Shown: one piece after another, positions 33,072-42,100 of the stretch
Position numbering within the stretch: position 1 is the first letter of the stretch
How the letters are laid out: the number at the start of each line of letters is the position of its first letter
Assembly (NCBI GenBank): GCA_021234155.1
Contig: JAJEKV010000056.1
Location: 2,959,330-3,023,329, forward strand
DNA length: 64,000 bases
Reading direction: 5' to 3'
Source of the DNA: Isoetes taiwanensis
Lineage: Eukaryota; Streptophyta; Lycopodiopsida; Isoetales; Isoetaceae
Translations under genes and position numbers: made by a program
Notes under the pieces: model-generated
What the model was told of the DNA's origin: nothing
The model's input: only the letters and a program-made list of their open reading frames with translations
Database searches by the model: none

Positions 33072-33644
33072 GAACGTCCGTACTAACCTCGTTTTTGAAA
33101 TTTGCAACGTGCATATGGAAATCGAAAAGTCCATTCTCCTACAATCCATGCTTTTATACATTAAGCAAATTCAAAATTCGAATTGTAGGGGGGGCGGGAA
33201 GCCTGTATTGGGATGAAGTAAAGATCCCGGTTTACAAACTTTTAAGGTGCAATCGCGGTGCCTCGAAACGAAAGTCTGATACAAAGCTTCAACCTACACA
33301 TTCAAATTTTGAAATATAGAAGGCGGGAAGCTTGTATGACCATGGCCTCTAAATGAAAATAGCGCAAGACAAGAATCGGGGATGCGCATGCTTGGTATCT
33401 GACAAACCAAGAGACACCGTCATGAGTTGCCGGTATGCTATAATGCAAGTGGCTTTTTAGAAGCGCCACGTGTTGCATCAATCTGTCTGACAACCAACAG
33501 AATTAAATACATATGGCGCCATAAATGTGCGATCCCCCTTATTCCGGGAGAATATTCCAAGCAAATCTGTAATTATGAGAGTTTGGTATCCTAGGTGGCA
33601 TGGGAAAAAAGGAGCGGAAATATGACGTGGAATGGCTGATAGGA
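33072..33644. other. Non-coding right end region of cassette A
   Basis: No supported gene. Two copies of a GGCGGGAAGC word occur at about 33190 and 33323. Confidence 0.45.
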
Positions 33645-33675
33645 GGCCATTTTGAGACCCCAAATCCGCCCTAAT
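33645..33675 (-). repeat. Cassette A right terminal inverted repeat
   Basis: Reverse complement of 25194-25224 with one mismatch. The TAG inside it (33671-33673) stops the cassette-B acidic frame, which is what an insertion into that gene would do. Confidence 0.75.
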
Positions 33676-34672
33676 GGGAACGAACCGTTCGGCTAGAGCT
33701 TGGGCCTCTTCCTGGTTTGTACAATCTGCTCTGTATTTGTTGAAACTCCTCCTCTGGGATGATTGGCTCCTGTTGACGATACATCTCCCTTATCCGTTCA
33801 TAGGCCGCTATATTTGACATTGTCTCCCCGGCGTATGAGTGTTGTTCCGCTAGCTCCTTTGGAATTTCTTGATAGGAGTAGTCGATAAAGTCGTTGTGCT
33901 GCTCTTTCGCCATCAACCCTAAGAGCTCGTCGATTTGGAGCCCTTCTTCTTGGCAGTAAGGAAGGTTGAGGATGTCGTTCGCCAAGATGTAATCCTCTCC
34001 ATCGATGACTATTGGTGACAGGGCTGTGATGCCAATTGGTGGTTCATAGGCCCGCTTGATTTCGTCATCATGCCTGGCTATTAGCCTCTCCATCCTCATC
34101 GCCTCTCTGCTTTCCCAATCTGGATTTTCTTCCCCTAGCTGCTCGTAGTCTTGCTCGATCTGCAGTGCTGGTGTCCCTGATGTCATGCCATGGTACTCGT
34201 ACTCCGAGGACTCGATCTCATGGATGTGGCTCTGCTCCCTTCAAGTGTCGAGTGGCGCTAGATCCAAAGGCTGAATTGAGGGCTTCCCCACCTTGTTGAT
34301 TGCCTTATACTGCATGAATAGAGCGAGGGCTACATGGGCTGATAGATATATATGCCTATTATGCTTGCAGGTCATGTAGTCGGGCATGGTTCGTGTTCTA
34401 TCCCACAGCTTGCTCTTGCCCTTGGATCCTCCCCCTACGGCTTGGCTAAGCGAATCTAGGGATACCCATTTCCCTCCCCTAGGCGGTAAGCTAACTTCCC
34501 AGGGTAGGATCTGCTGGTCATATTGGCAAATGATGTCAGTGTAGAAAGGGGTTCTGGTCAATGTTGCATGGAGGTCAAAGAGATGGTCAAATACATGGAA
34601 AACTTGATCAGCAGGAAAATCACGAATGTGGTTGGCAGCATCATACCATCTGAGAAAACTACTGGGCGCCAT
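33671..34672 (-). pseudogene. Acidic-protein homologue of cassette B, interrupted by cassette A
   Basis: ATG at 34672 (MAPSSFLRWYDAANH) opens 143 codons to a TGA at 34243-34241; the same frame is then open to the TAG inside the A terminal repeat. The N-terminal domain corresponds to FLEWYASAP in the A copy. After the TGA come an acidic stretch (IEQDYEQLGEENPDWESRE), ALSPIVIDGEDYILANDI, HSYAGE and YERIREMYRQQE, then IPEEEFQQI, each matching the A copy in order. The long acidic run of A is much shorter here. The 3' part is probably at 24644-25195. A TATAAAAG box lies about 115 bp upstream. Confidence 0.75.
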
Positions 34673-34782
34673 TGGACAGAGGTAAGTGTAGAAAATGGCT
34701 TGGGAAGATTGATAAGAGCTTGAAAAATCGCCTAAAATGATAGGAGCAGTTCTGGTAAAGGGAAAATGGCAAATGAGGCCCC

Positions 34783-34790
34783 CTTTTATA
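34783..34790 (-). promoter_or_regulatory. TATA box of the cassette-B acidic gene
   Basis: On -, TATAAAAG about 110-118 bp before the ATG at 34672. Confidence 0.55.
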
Positions 34791-34967
34791 GACTATGGCC
34801 TGCCTCGAGTTTTGTGCACAAGGTTTCTTGATGGAATAGACTTTTGTTCTAAGGCTATGGATATCCAAATGAGCTATGAAGTGCAATTCTAAGCAAAACA
34901 AAGCAAGAAACACTACATGGCAGTTTGTTGGATCGAATTTGGTCAATCCTATCCAAAATGGGGCAAC

Positions 34968-35034
34968 CCGGGTCGATTCGCACAAATGAGGTCTGCGTTG
35001 CGAACGCAAGGTGGTTTTGCGCGGATCAACCCGG
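34968..35034. repeat. Family-B intergenic inverted repeat 1
   Basis: Arms CCGGGTCGATTCGCACAAA (34968-34986) and TTTGCGCGGATCAACCCGG (35016-35034), three mismatches, all C/T or A/G type. The loop holds a small palindrome, TGCGTTGCGAACGCA. Confidence 0.85.
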
Positions 35035-35169
35035 TTTGGCTGATTTGGAAGATGATTAGGCATTTCTAGGGGTTGTAAGCTACTAACATGACTATTTGGG
35101 TGGACCCTAACCTAGCTAGCAACTTGTTTCGAGCAAAATTGATATCTAAAATTGTCAAATTGGGCTAAT

Positions 35170-35222
35170 CGGGTTGATTCGCGCAATTTGGCCCTGCGGC
35201 GCGTTTTGCGCGGATCGACTCG
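35170..35222. repeat. Family-B intergenic inverted repeat 2
   Basis: Arms CGGGTTGATTCGCGCAA (35170-35186) and TTGCGCGGATCGACTCG (35206-35222), three transitions. Confidence 0.85.
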
Positions 35223-35356
35223 GTTTCGCCTGAACTTGGCATTTTTGATGATCCATTGCTGAAATTGACTTCTAAACTAGGTTCCTAGGCAAATTCTAAG
35301 CAATCTATTATCTTTTAGCACAAATTTTCAATCATTTTCGTCCCAAATCCTGGTAC

Positions 35357-35423
35357 CCGGGTTGATTCGCGCAAAAGCGCTCTGCGTTGCGAACGCAGGT
35401 CGAATTTGCGCGGATCGACCCGG
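35357..35423. repeat. Family-B intergenic inverted repeat 3
   Basis: Arms CCGGGTTGATTCGCGCAAA (35357-35375) and TTTGCGCGGATCGACCCGG (35405-35423), two T-for-C differences. Loop again carries CTGCGTTGCGAACGCAG. Confidence 0.88.
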
Positions 35424-35647
35424 TTTCGCCGATTTTTGAGCCAAAATTGATTTTCTTGTGCTGGAATCCATGCTACTTAACTTATTATAAGCATTCTAAG
35501 CATTATACGAAGAATTCTACGACAATTTAACTTAGTTACTTACATTTTCAAAGCATAATACACTCAAATTACAGAGTAAGGAGAACTTATATTTATGGAA
35601 AAGATTAAGTACATTGAAAAACTTATTCTAATTACAAACTTGAGGCT

Positions 35648-36809
35648 TCAGGGCCTCTCTTTGCGGATCCTCCACGCCAAGTGCAGGTCCTTGGGCATAA
35701 CGGTTACCTGCTTGGCGTGGATGGCGCAAAGGTTTCCCTCCTCAAAGAGCTGGATCAGCTCTGCTTCTCAGGCTTCTTGTAGGGCCCGGGTAGTTAGAGG
35801 GGTGACCCTGTAATCAGTCCGGAACTCCTGCATTACTTCGCGAAGGAGGTGTTCGAATGGCGCCTTCCTTATTAGGAGATTAGTGCACTGTTGAAAGTGC
35901 CTAATCTCCCTAAACACCCGAGCGTGCCGGGAGTTTGGCCCGTGATGGGTCTTCTTGGGCTTCTCCGGCCTAGGTGGTGGCGGCTTCGGCTGATTCTTCG
36001 GCCGCCCTCCCTTCACGAACTTCTCTACATTCTGCTTACAGTACCAATCATTATACCTCGTCCAGCGACGGAGGTACTCCTGGTACACCTTCATTCTTCG
36101 CTTGAATTCACGATCCTGATGGAGCGTGAATTCGCGCTCGCCCACCTTCTGCTTCTTCACTACCTTAGGTGGCTTGGGCCACTTAGGGTAGGGTGGGCGT
36201 ACGTTGGGGTCTGAAGTTTCCCCAACGTCTTGCTGCTCCTCCTCCTCTTCGTTCTCCTCCCCGTCTTCCTCCTCTTCATCTTCCTCCTCGTCCTTGCGTG
36301 GGCGAGGTTCTTCGATAGTGACCGTCCCACGAGGCCTATCCCTCCTCGCTTTCTTCCTCCGCTCCTTCTCCTTCAGCTCCCTCTCTCTTTTCTTCCTGGC
36401 CGCTGTTTCTTCGGGCCACTTTGCTACTTTATCCTTCCCCTTCTTCTTTTTGCTAGAAGAAGGTATTGCCTGCTAGTCCGGCTGGGGCTGGGTCTGATGC
36501 TGCTGCTGCCGCTACTGCTCCTCGATCTCCTCCTCCCGGCGCTCCCTCCTGATGCCCCACCTCCTAGTCGGATAGGTTGCCGACGTGAATAGTCTCGTCG
36601 GTCCGCTGGGTCTCCACCGACGACGAGCTGCTCTGTGGCTCCTCCTGTGAGGCGTGGAAAGTTTCGTCTGTCGAGGACGACTCCTCCTCCCCTGGTTTCG
36701 GCCGGAGGTGCTCTGGTACCTGCTTGCCATGGCCTCCCGCTGCTGCTGCCGCCATCGAGGGTGCGGTTCTTGGGCCAGGCTTCCTATAGGTTTATTCGGT
36801 CCTTGCCAT
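35648..36809 (-). pseudogene. Histone-H3-like protein with ~280-residue insertion (cassette B copy)
   Basis: Start at 36809 gives MART, E, then TAA where the A copy has the CAA of MARTKQT, then T-Y-R-K. An S/E-rich stretch (36755-36564), a Q-rich stretch with two TAG codons, a K-rich patch (SKKKKGKDK), an R/E/K helix, a long acidic run (about 36290-36225) and a proline-rich linker follow. The H3 fold comes at the end: VFREIRHFQQCTNLLIRK, PFEHLLREVMQEFRTD, TTRALQEA, TGA at 35770, then [37 protein letters not shown] and a stop at the same point as H3. One frame change lies near 36560. About 385 residues against 136 for H3. The fold is complete and better preserved than in copy A. A TATA-like word lies ~92 bp upstream. 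Confidence 0.85.
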
Positions 36810-36900
36810 ATTTTACGGTCTGAGAAATTGGTGACGTAAGGCTGATCAAGAGAGAGAGGGTGGTAGGCAAGGTTTGGGGGGAAATGAGGTGGCAAGAAGA

Positions 36901-36908
36901 TATTTAAA
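36901..36908 (-). promoter_or_regulatory. TATA-like box of the cassette-B H3-like gene
   Basis: TTTAAATA on -, about 92 bp before the ATG at 36809, like the 88-98 bp spacing in cassette A. Confidence 0.45.
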
Positions 36909-37063
36909 AAGGAAGGCGCTCTAGGGAATATTCCCTTACCATTAATAGGTCTAATAATTAGCCCCCCTATTAATGACTCCAATATACTTAATTATTAGTA
37001 TATACTTAATACAGTATTATATTAAAATTTCGAATTTTTCCTAATGGTCACTACAAAATTAAA

Positions 37064-37446
37064 GCCCTGTTACGACGTCTATTACGACGTCCAGACGTCG
37101 TTTAGACGTCGATGATCGACGTCAAAACGTCGATAAACGACGTCTATTTCGACGTCGGAGCGTCGATAAACGACCTTTATGCGTCGCTATACGCGTCGCA
37201 ACCGCGGCGTCTTAAAGCGACGACCTGACGTCGTTCAACGGCGCCCGCGCCGCGTGGTAAGCCCACGCGGCCGGGCGCGGCGGCATGGCGTCGGCGGCGG
37301 GTTCTTGGCGGCGGCGACCACGTGTTTGGCGTCGTTAAACGGCGTCCGCATACGCGGTAATGGCGACCCGCGGTCAGCGGCGACGGCGCGTTACCCGGCC
37401 CGTTCGCGGCGTGGCGACCATTAAACAACGTCGTTTAACGACGTTG
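37064..37446 (+). repeat. Left subterminal ACGTCG repeats
   Basis: More than 20 copies of ACGTC/GACGT words, many as near-palindromes such as AACGTCGTTTAACGACGTT at about 37427-37445. Frames through it are R/A/G-rich artefacts. Confidence 0.85.
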
Positions 37447-38624
37447 CTTACGTGTATTAAAAAAAAAAAAAAAAAATTTTTTTTTAAATTGAAAAAAATA
37501 ATAATAACACATTTATTATGAATGAAGTTAATACATTTAATTTAAAGCCTATAAAATGAATTTAACCAATAAAGAAATATAAGATTTTAACGTCATTAAA
37601 TGATGTCGCTTAAATATATTAAAAAAATACAAAAATAAATGAAGCCCCAATTTTTTTAGCTAAATACATTAATCAATAAATTAAGCTAAATACATTAATC
37701 AATACATTAAGCATATTGAAAATTAAATGCTTACCTGGTACAAGGTGGCAAAGTTGTTTTGCACAAACAACGCATTTGCTAGGAGTGTACATGCAAAACA
37801 ATAAATTCAATGATTAGTAAAATATTAGTATAAATAAACAACTTAAAGGAAAAAAAAATATGGAAAATCAATGGGGGAGGGGTGGTTTCAATGACGTCCC
37901 CTTCTTGGATAACAATTTAACCTAAATAAAGCATTAGTATTTTATTAGCATATTGAAAAAACTAAATCCTTACCTGGAAGAGGTGCCAACTTGTTTTGCA
38001 AGAACAACACATTTTGCTAGGAGTGTACATGCAAAACAAAAAATTCAATGATTAGAAAGAAATAGTATAAAACAACTAATAAGGAAAAATTTTGGAAAGA
38101 AGAAGGGTCTCGTCTTTTAACGACGTCTTCTTAGATGGGAAAAAATTAGAAGAAGAATGGAAGAATTCCGAAGAAGAAAAGGCTAAGAAGAAGAGGAGGA
38201 ACCCAAAATGGGGAGGAAGAATCTGAAGAAGATGGAGCGCAAGAGGAGGATTAAGAGTAAGAATTTGAATAAGAGGAGGAAGTAGTGGTATAAGAGGAGG
38301 AAGAATCGAAGAAGAAGATGACAAAGGGAATGGAAGAATATGTATGGAAGAAGGATGCAAGAATGGAAGAAGAAGAATGAAGGTTGAAGGAAGAACAAAC
38401 AACAAATACAAAAAGCCTAAATCTACCCAAAAACAAGTTTAGATTCAAAAAAAAAACGAGTTGGTTGATCCGTGCACATACCTTATGAAGCTTGTCTTAC
38501 ACTTAGAATAGACCCCAAAGTAGATCCGCCGAAAAATCGCCTCAAAAATGCTCCTCCATAAGCTTTGCTTGCTTTCGAAAATAAGCGGCGGGATTGTTTG
38601 CTGCTTTTCGATTTAAATCCACAG
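37447..38624. other. AT-rich and purine-rich interior
   Basis: No gene. Two related ~70-bp stretches (CTTACCTGG...TGCTAGGAGTGTACATGCAAAACA) occur at about 37731-37801 and 37969-38038. 38085-38400 is a long GA-rich run with AGAAGAAG/GGAGGAAG words; frames on it are low-complexity. Confidence 0.6.
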
Positions 38625-39149
38625 TCGTCGTTTAACGACGTCGTGGCGTCGTTAAACGGCGACAAAAACGTCGTTGAACGGCGTTTGTAACGACAATTTT
38701 TTTTTTTCACCAAAAAAAAAAAAAAAAAAAAAAAATTTTTTAAATAGTATAGAATGCATGTACACTTGATACATGGGTTTATTTAACTTGGATAGGGGTT
38801 TATTTGACTTGCTACACCTGTTAAAGTTATGAAATATACCACCATAAAAATGTTCAATGTTTTGTGGTACATCCGATTGAGCTATGAGGTATATAATACG
38901 ATGATGATAACTAGTAATACCTTACACCTTTCGATAACTAATACCTTACCAACATGCAAAGATGTAGTTTATCTTAAAATTTTATTTTGTTAGATTTAAA
39001 AAGGTTAGGTTTCCACCAATAGTATATGTAGCTACGTGTTAAACATTACGGACGACATATATATATATATATATTTTATTTTTTAATTTTGTCCCCCGCT
39101 ATGAGAACTTATACCCTACCAACATGCGAAGATGTAGTTTATCTCAACA
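38625..39149. other. Middle ACGTCG cluster, A run and spacer
   Basis: 38625-38695 repeats the ACGTCG/AACGACG words of the ends. A 24-base A run lies at 38712-38735. A word of ~35 bp (ACCAACATGCAAAGATGTAGTTTATC) occurs twice at about 38948 and 39118. No gene. Confidence 0.6.
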
Positions 39150-42100
39150 AGCTAGGCGACTTAGGAAGCTAGGTGACAAAAAAATCAAAATTTAAGTCCG
39201 GTACTATGCATTAATTACAAATTTACGAATGTCTTGCTACTTGCAAAGCGGGCCTTAACTTCTAAGCGCCATTAACGGGAGGATGCAGTCCAAACTCCAT
39301 TCCGCTCGGTTCCTGCTTGCTTCGCGTTCTCAAGCGCATGTGATTGGCCACGTCCCAAGCGCCAAAGACCAAAACTTCGGCACCCAAAACGCCAAACCAC
39401 GCTGGAACACGGCAACTCATAGGGTTTACGTTTGAGGCTCTATGCTTGTCGGTTGACTAGGACCTTCTTGCCCGTGTCTTGGCGTAGGGGGGTGTTGGCC
39501 TTGAGCACGGACCCTAAAACCACCCGGGAAGCGGCTTGCCCCAAAAGTCCTCTCCCCGGCGAAGGCCACGGCGACGGACGGGCAACTTCCCTCTCGGGCC
39601 GTGATCTGTCTCTGCCAATGGACTCGAGCGTCAACATTGCCCTAGGGACCAAGTTTTGTGGCCGAAGCCCACCCTTCTCGAAGAAGCGCCAAACTATCTC
39701 ATGTGCAACGCGCACTCGTAGTCAATTGGCCTAGGAGGTGGGCTGGCGAATACTACAATGTAGGGCGTAAGTGTTTCTTTCTTTTGTAAAACCGATCGTG
39801 TAACTTGGTCCATAGGATAATTTTGGCATTCCGACGATGTGGCAAAGTCGGATCGGCATTTCGAACCTCATTAATGTCCGAAACGACAAAACACTTTGGT
39901 TTCTACTTGTCGCCCGCGGGGCGCCTTGGTTTGATATGTTCTCGGGGACGGATGTTGGATTTTTGGACCTTCTCGGACCAGGTTCCCGGAACAAAGGATT
40001 CAACGGATTGGGATCACGGAACCGAGATCCGGAGTGTGGTCTTTAGCGCCGCCCCCGTGAGGCCGCCGAGAAAGGCGCCTCGGGGAAGCTTTTGGGGCTC
40101 GCCTCACGGGGTTCGGACTCTCCCCTCTAATGAAGAGGCCTTGCAAGGTCCTGGCCTTGTTTGACTTGGGCAAGTGTGCGGCTCGGCTGCCCAACAACAG
40201 TTGCCGGACGTTCTAGTGCAATTCTAGTGCAAACTATTTGATCTAAACCATATCCAAAATTTTTGAAAGTTGGCCTGTATGTTGGCGATGACTTAGGAAG
40301 CTAGGCGACAAAAAAATCAGAATTTAAGTCCGTACTATGCATTAATTACGAATTTACGAATGTCTTGCTACCTGCAAAAGCGGCCCTTGACTTCTAACCG
40401 CCACAACGGGAGGAGTATTGTGGTCAAACTCCATTCCGTCAAACCCCTCCATTGTGATCGCGTGCAAAAGACCAAAACTTCCCCTTGCTAGAACTTTGCA
40501 ACTCATAGGGTTTACGTTCTCAATCCATGTGATTTGACCTTCCATTAGGGATTTTTGAGATCATAAAAACCCTTCTAAGAAGCTGGCCGACTAAACTTCC
40601 CTCTCCGAACTACCAATCGAGGAAAATGGACTTTTTAATCGCCGACATTGCCCTAGGGACCAAGTAACTAACGAAGCCCACCCCTTGGATCACATTTTCT
40701 AGCATAAGTGTTGATAGAAAAAGTCCAAATGAGCTCTTGTTTGGTGCAATAGATAGATCTCATTGAGATCTTTCTAACCTTAATTGGTGGTTTGCATATC
40801 TTGTAGCCCCCCAACGGGGATAGTAAAAAATGGTAAAAACTATATTTTTGGTGTTTTGACAATCATAACAAAGTGGTTAAAATATATGGTCAAAGCACCT
40901 AAGGTTGGAAAAGGCTCTCGGGAAGCTTTTGGGGCTCTATTTATTCTCACTAAATGAAGAGGCCTCATTTGGTCCACTATCAATAGTTGACTAGAAAATG
41001 TGATCCAAACAACAGTTAACAGGACCGTTCTAGTGCAAACTATTTGATCTAAACCATATCCAAAATTTTTGAAAGTTGGCCTGTTGGTAGTTCATTATCT
41101 TCATTTAAGGCTTAGTTGGCATGTTTTGAAGGCCCTTTTTGACTTCTAAAAAACCCTCAAAAACTCCATTCCCCCCTAATGCCAATTTGCATGTGATCGG
41201 CCACGCCCAAAAGACCAAAACTTCGTCACCCAAAACGCAAACCCTGCTAGAACACGGCAACTCATAGGGTTTACGTTTGAGGCTCTATCCTTGTCGGTTT
41301 GACTAGGATCTTGGCGCCGTGTCTTGAGGTAGAAGGGGTGTTGGCGCCGAGGGCACGGACCCTAAAACCACCCGGGAGGCGGCTTGTCCCAAAATTCCTC
41401 TCCCGAAGGCCCGGGCGACCGGACGGGCAACTTCCCTCTCGGAACCGTGATGATCTGTCTCTGCCAATGGACTCGAACGTCGACATTGCCCTAGGGACCA
41501 AGTTTTGTGGCCGTAAGCCCACCCCTTCTCGAAGAAGCGCAAACTATCTCATGTGCAACACACTTTCGTAGTCAATTGGCCTAGGAGGTGGGCTGGCGAA
41601 TCTTTGCAATGTAGGGGCGTAAGTGTTTCTTTCTTTTGCAAAACCGACCGTGTAACTTGGTCCCTAGGGTAATTTTGGCATTAGGACGATGTGGCGAAGT
41701 CGGATCCGCATTTCGAGCCTCCCATTAATGTCCGAACGACAAAACACTTTGGTTTCTACACCGCCGCCCAGCGCAGGCGCTTTCAGCGGTTTGATATGTT
41801 CTCCCTGGGCGGATGTTGGATTTTTGGACCTTCTCGGACCAGGTTCCCGGAACAAAGGATTCAACGGTCGGATCACGGGCCGAGATCCGGGAGTGTGGTC
41901 TTTAGCGTCGCCCCTGGGCTATTTGCGCCGAAAAAAGGCTGCCTCGGGGAAGCTTTTGGGGCTCGCCTCACGGGGTTCGGACTCTCCCTCTAATGAAGAG
42001 GCCTTGCAAGGTCCTCGCCTTGTTTGACTTGGGCAAGTGTGCGGCTTTCTACTGCCCAACAACAGCTGCCCCTTGACCGTTCTAGTGCAAACTATTTGAT

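Larger units (their letters stand above)
25194..33675. mobile_element. Cassette A: ~8.5-kb gene-bearing element with 31-bp terminal inverted repeats
   Basis: The ends at 25194-25224 and 33645-33675 are reverse complements over 31 bases with one mismatch. Inside, on +, are a 202-residue gene, an H3-like gene, an acidic-protein gene and two coiled-coil genes; on - is a ~510-residue gene. Inverted repeats of one sequence family (arms built on GATCACACGACGCGAAA) lie in the non-coding gaps. The flanks allow a TA target duplication (25196-25197 and 33672-33673) but the exact border is ambiguous because the end reads ATTAGGGC. No transposase, polymerase or capsid is recognised. It seems to have inserted into a gene of cassette B. 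Confidence 0.6.
24440..37048 (-). mobile_element. Cassette B, split by cassette A; unnamed gene-bearing element
   Basis: B is made of 33676-37048 and about 24440-25193, both on -, with cassette A between them. In transcription order it has an H3-like gene and then an acidic-protein gene whose 3' part lies beyond A. Its outer ends are AT-rich and show a weak inverted similarity (ATACTGT words at 24451 and 37017), so termini are not firmly defined. Its left border touches the chromovirus leader and its right border the CACTA-like element. Three family-B inverted repeats lie between its two genes. No transposition or replication gene is recognised. Confidence 0.5.

Noticed and set aside
36204-36592. 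Leucine/serine-rich frames on + that look like membrane proteins
   Set aside because: They are the antisense of the acidic and lysine-rich part of the H3-like gene on -; GAG/GAA runs read as CTC/TTC on the other strand.
24440-37048. Helitron that captured host gene fragments
   Set aside because: No CTRRT end with a nearby 3' hairpin was found and A has terminal inverted repeats, which Helitrons lack; conserved gene order in two diverged copies also argues against random capture.
38076-38448. Phenylalanine/leucine/serine-rich frames on -
   Set aside because: Antisense of a long GA-rich run; low complexity with no domain.
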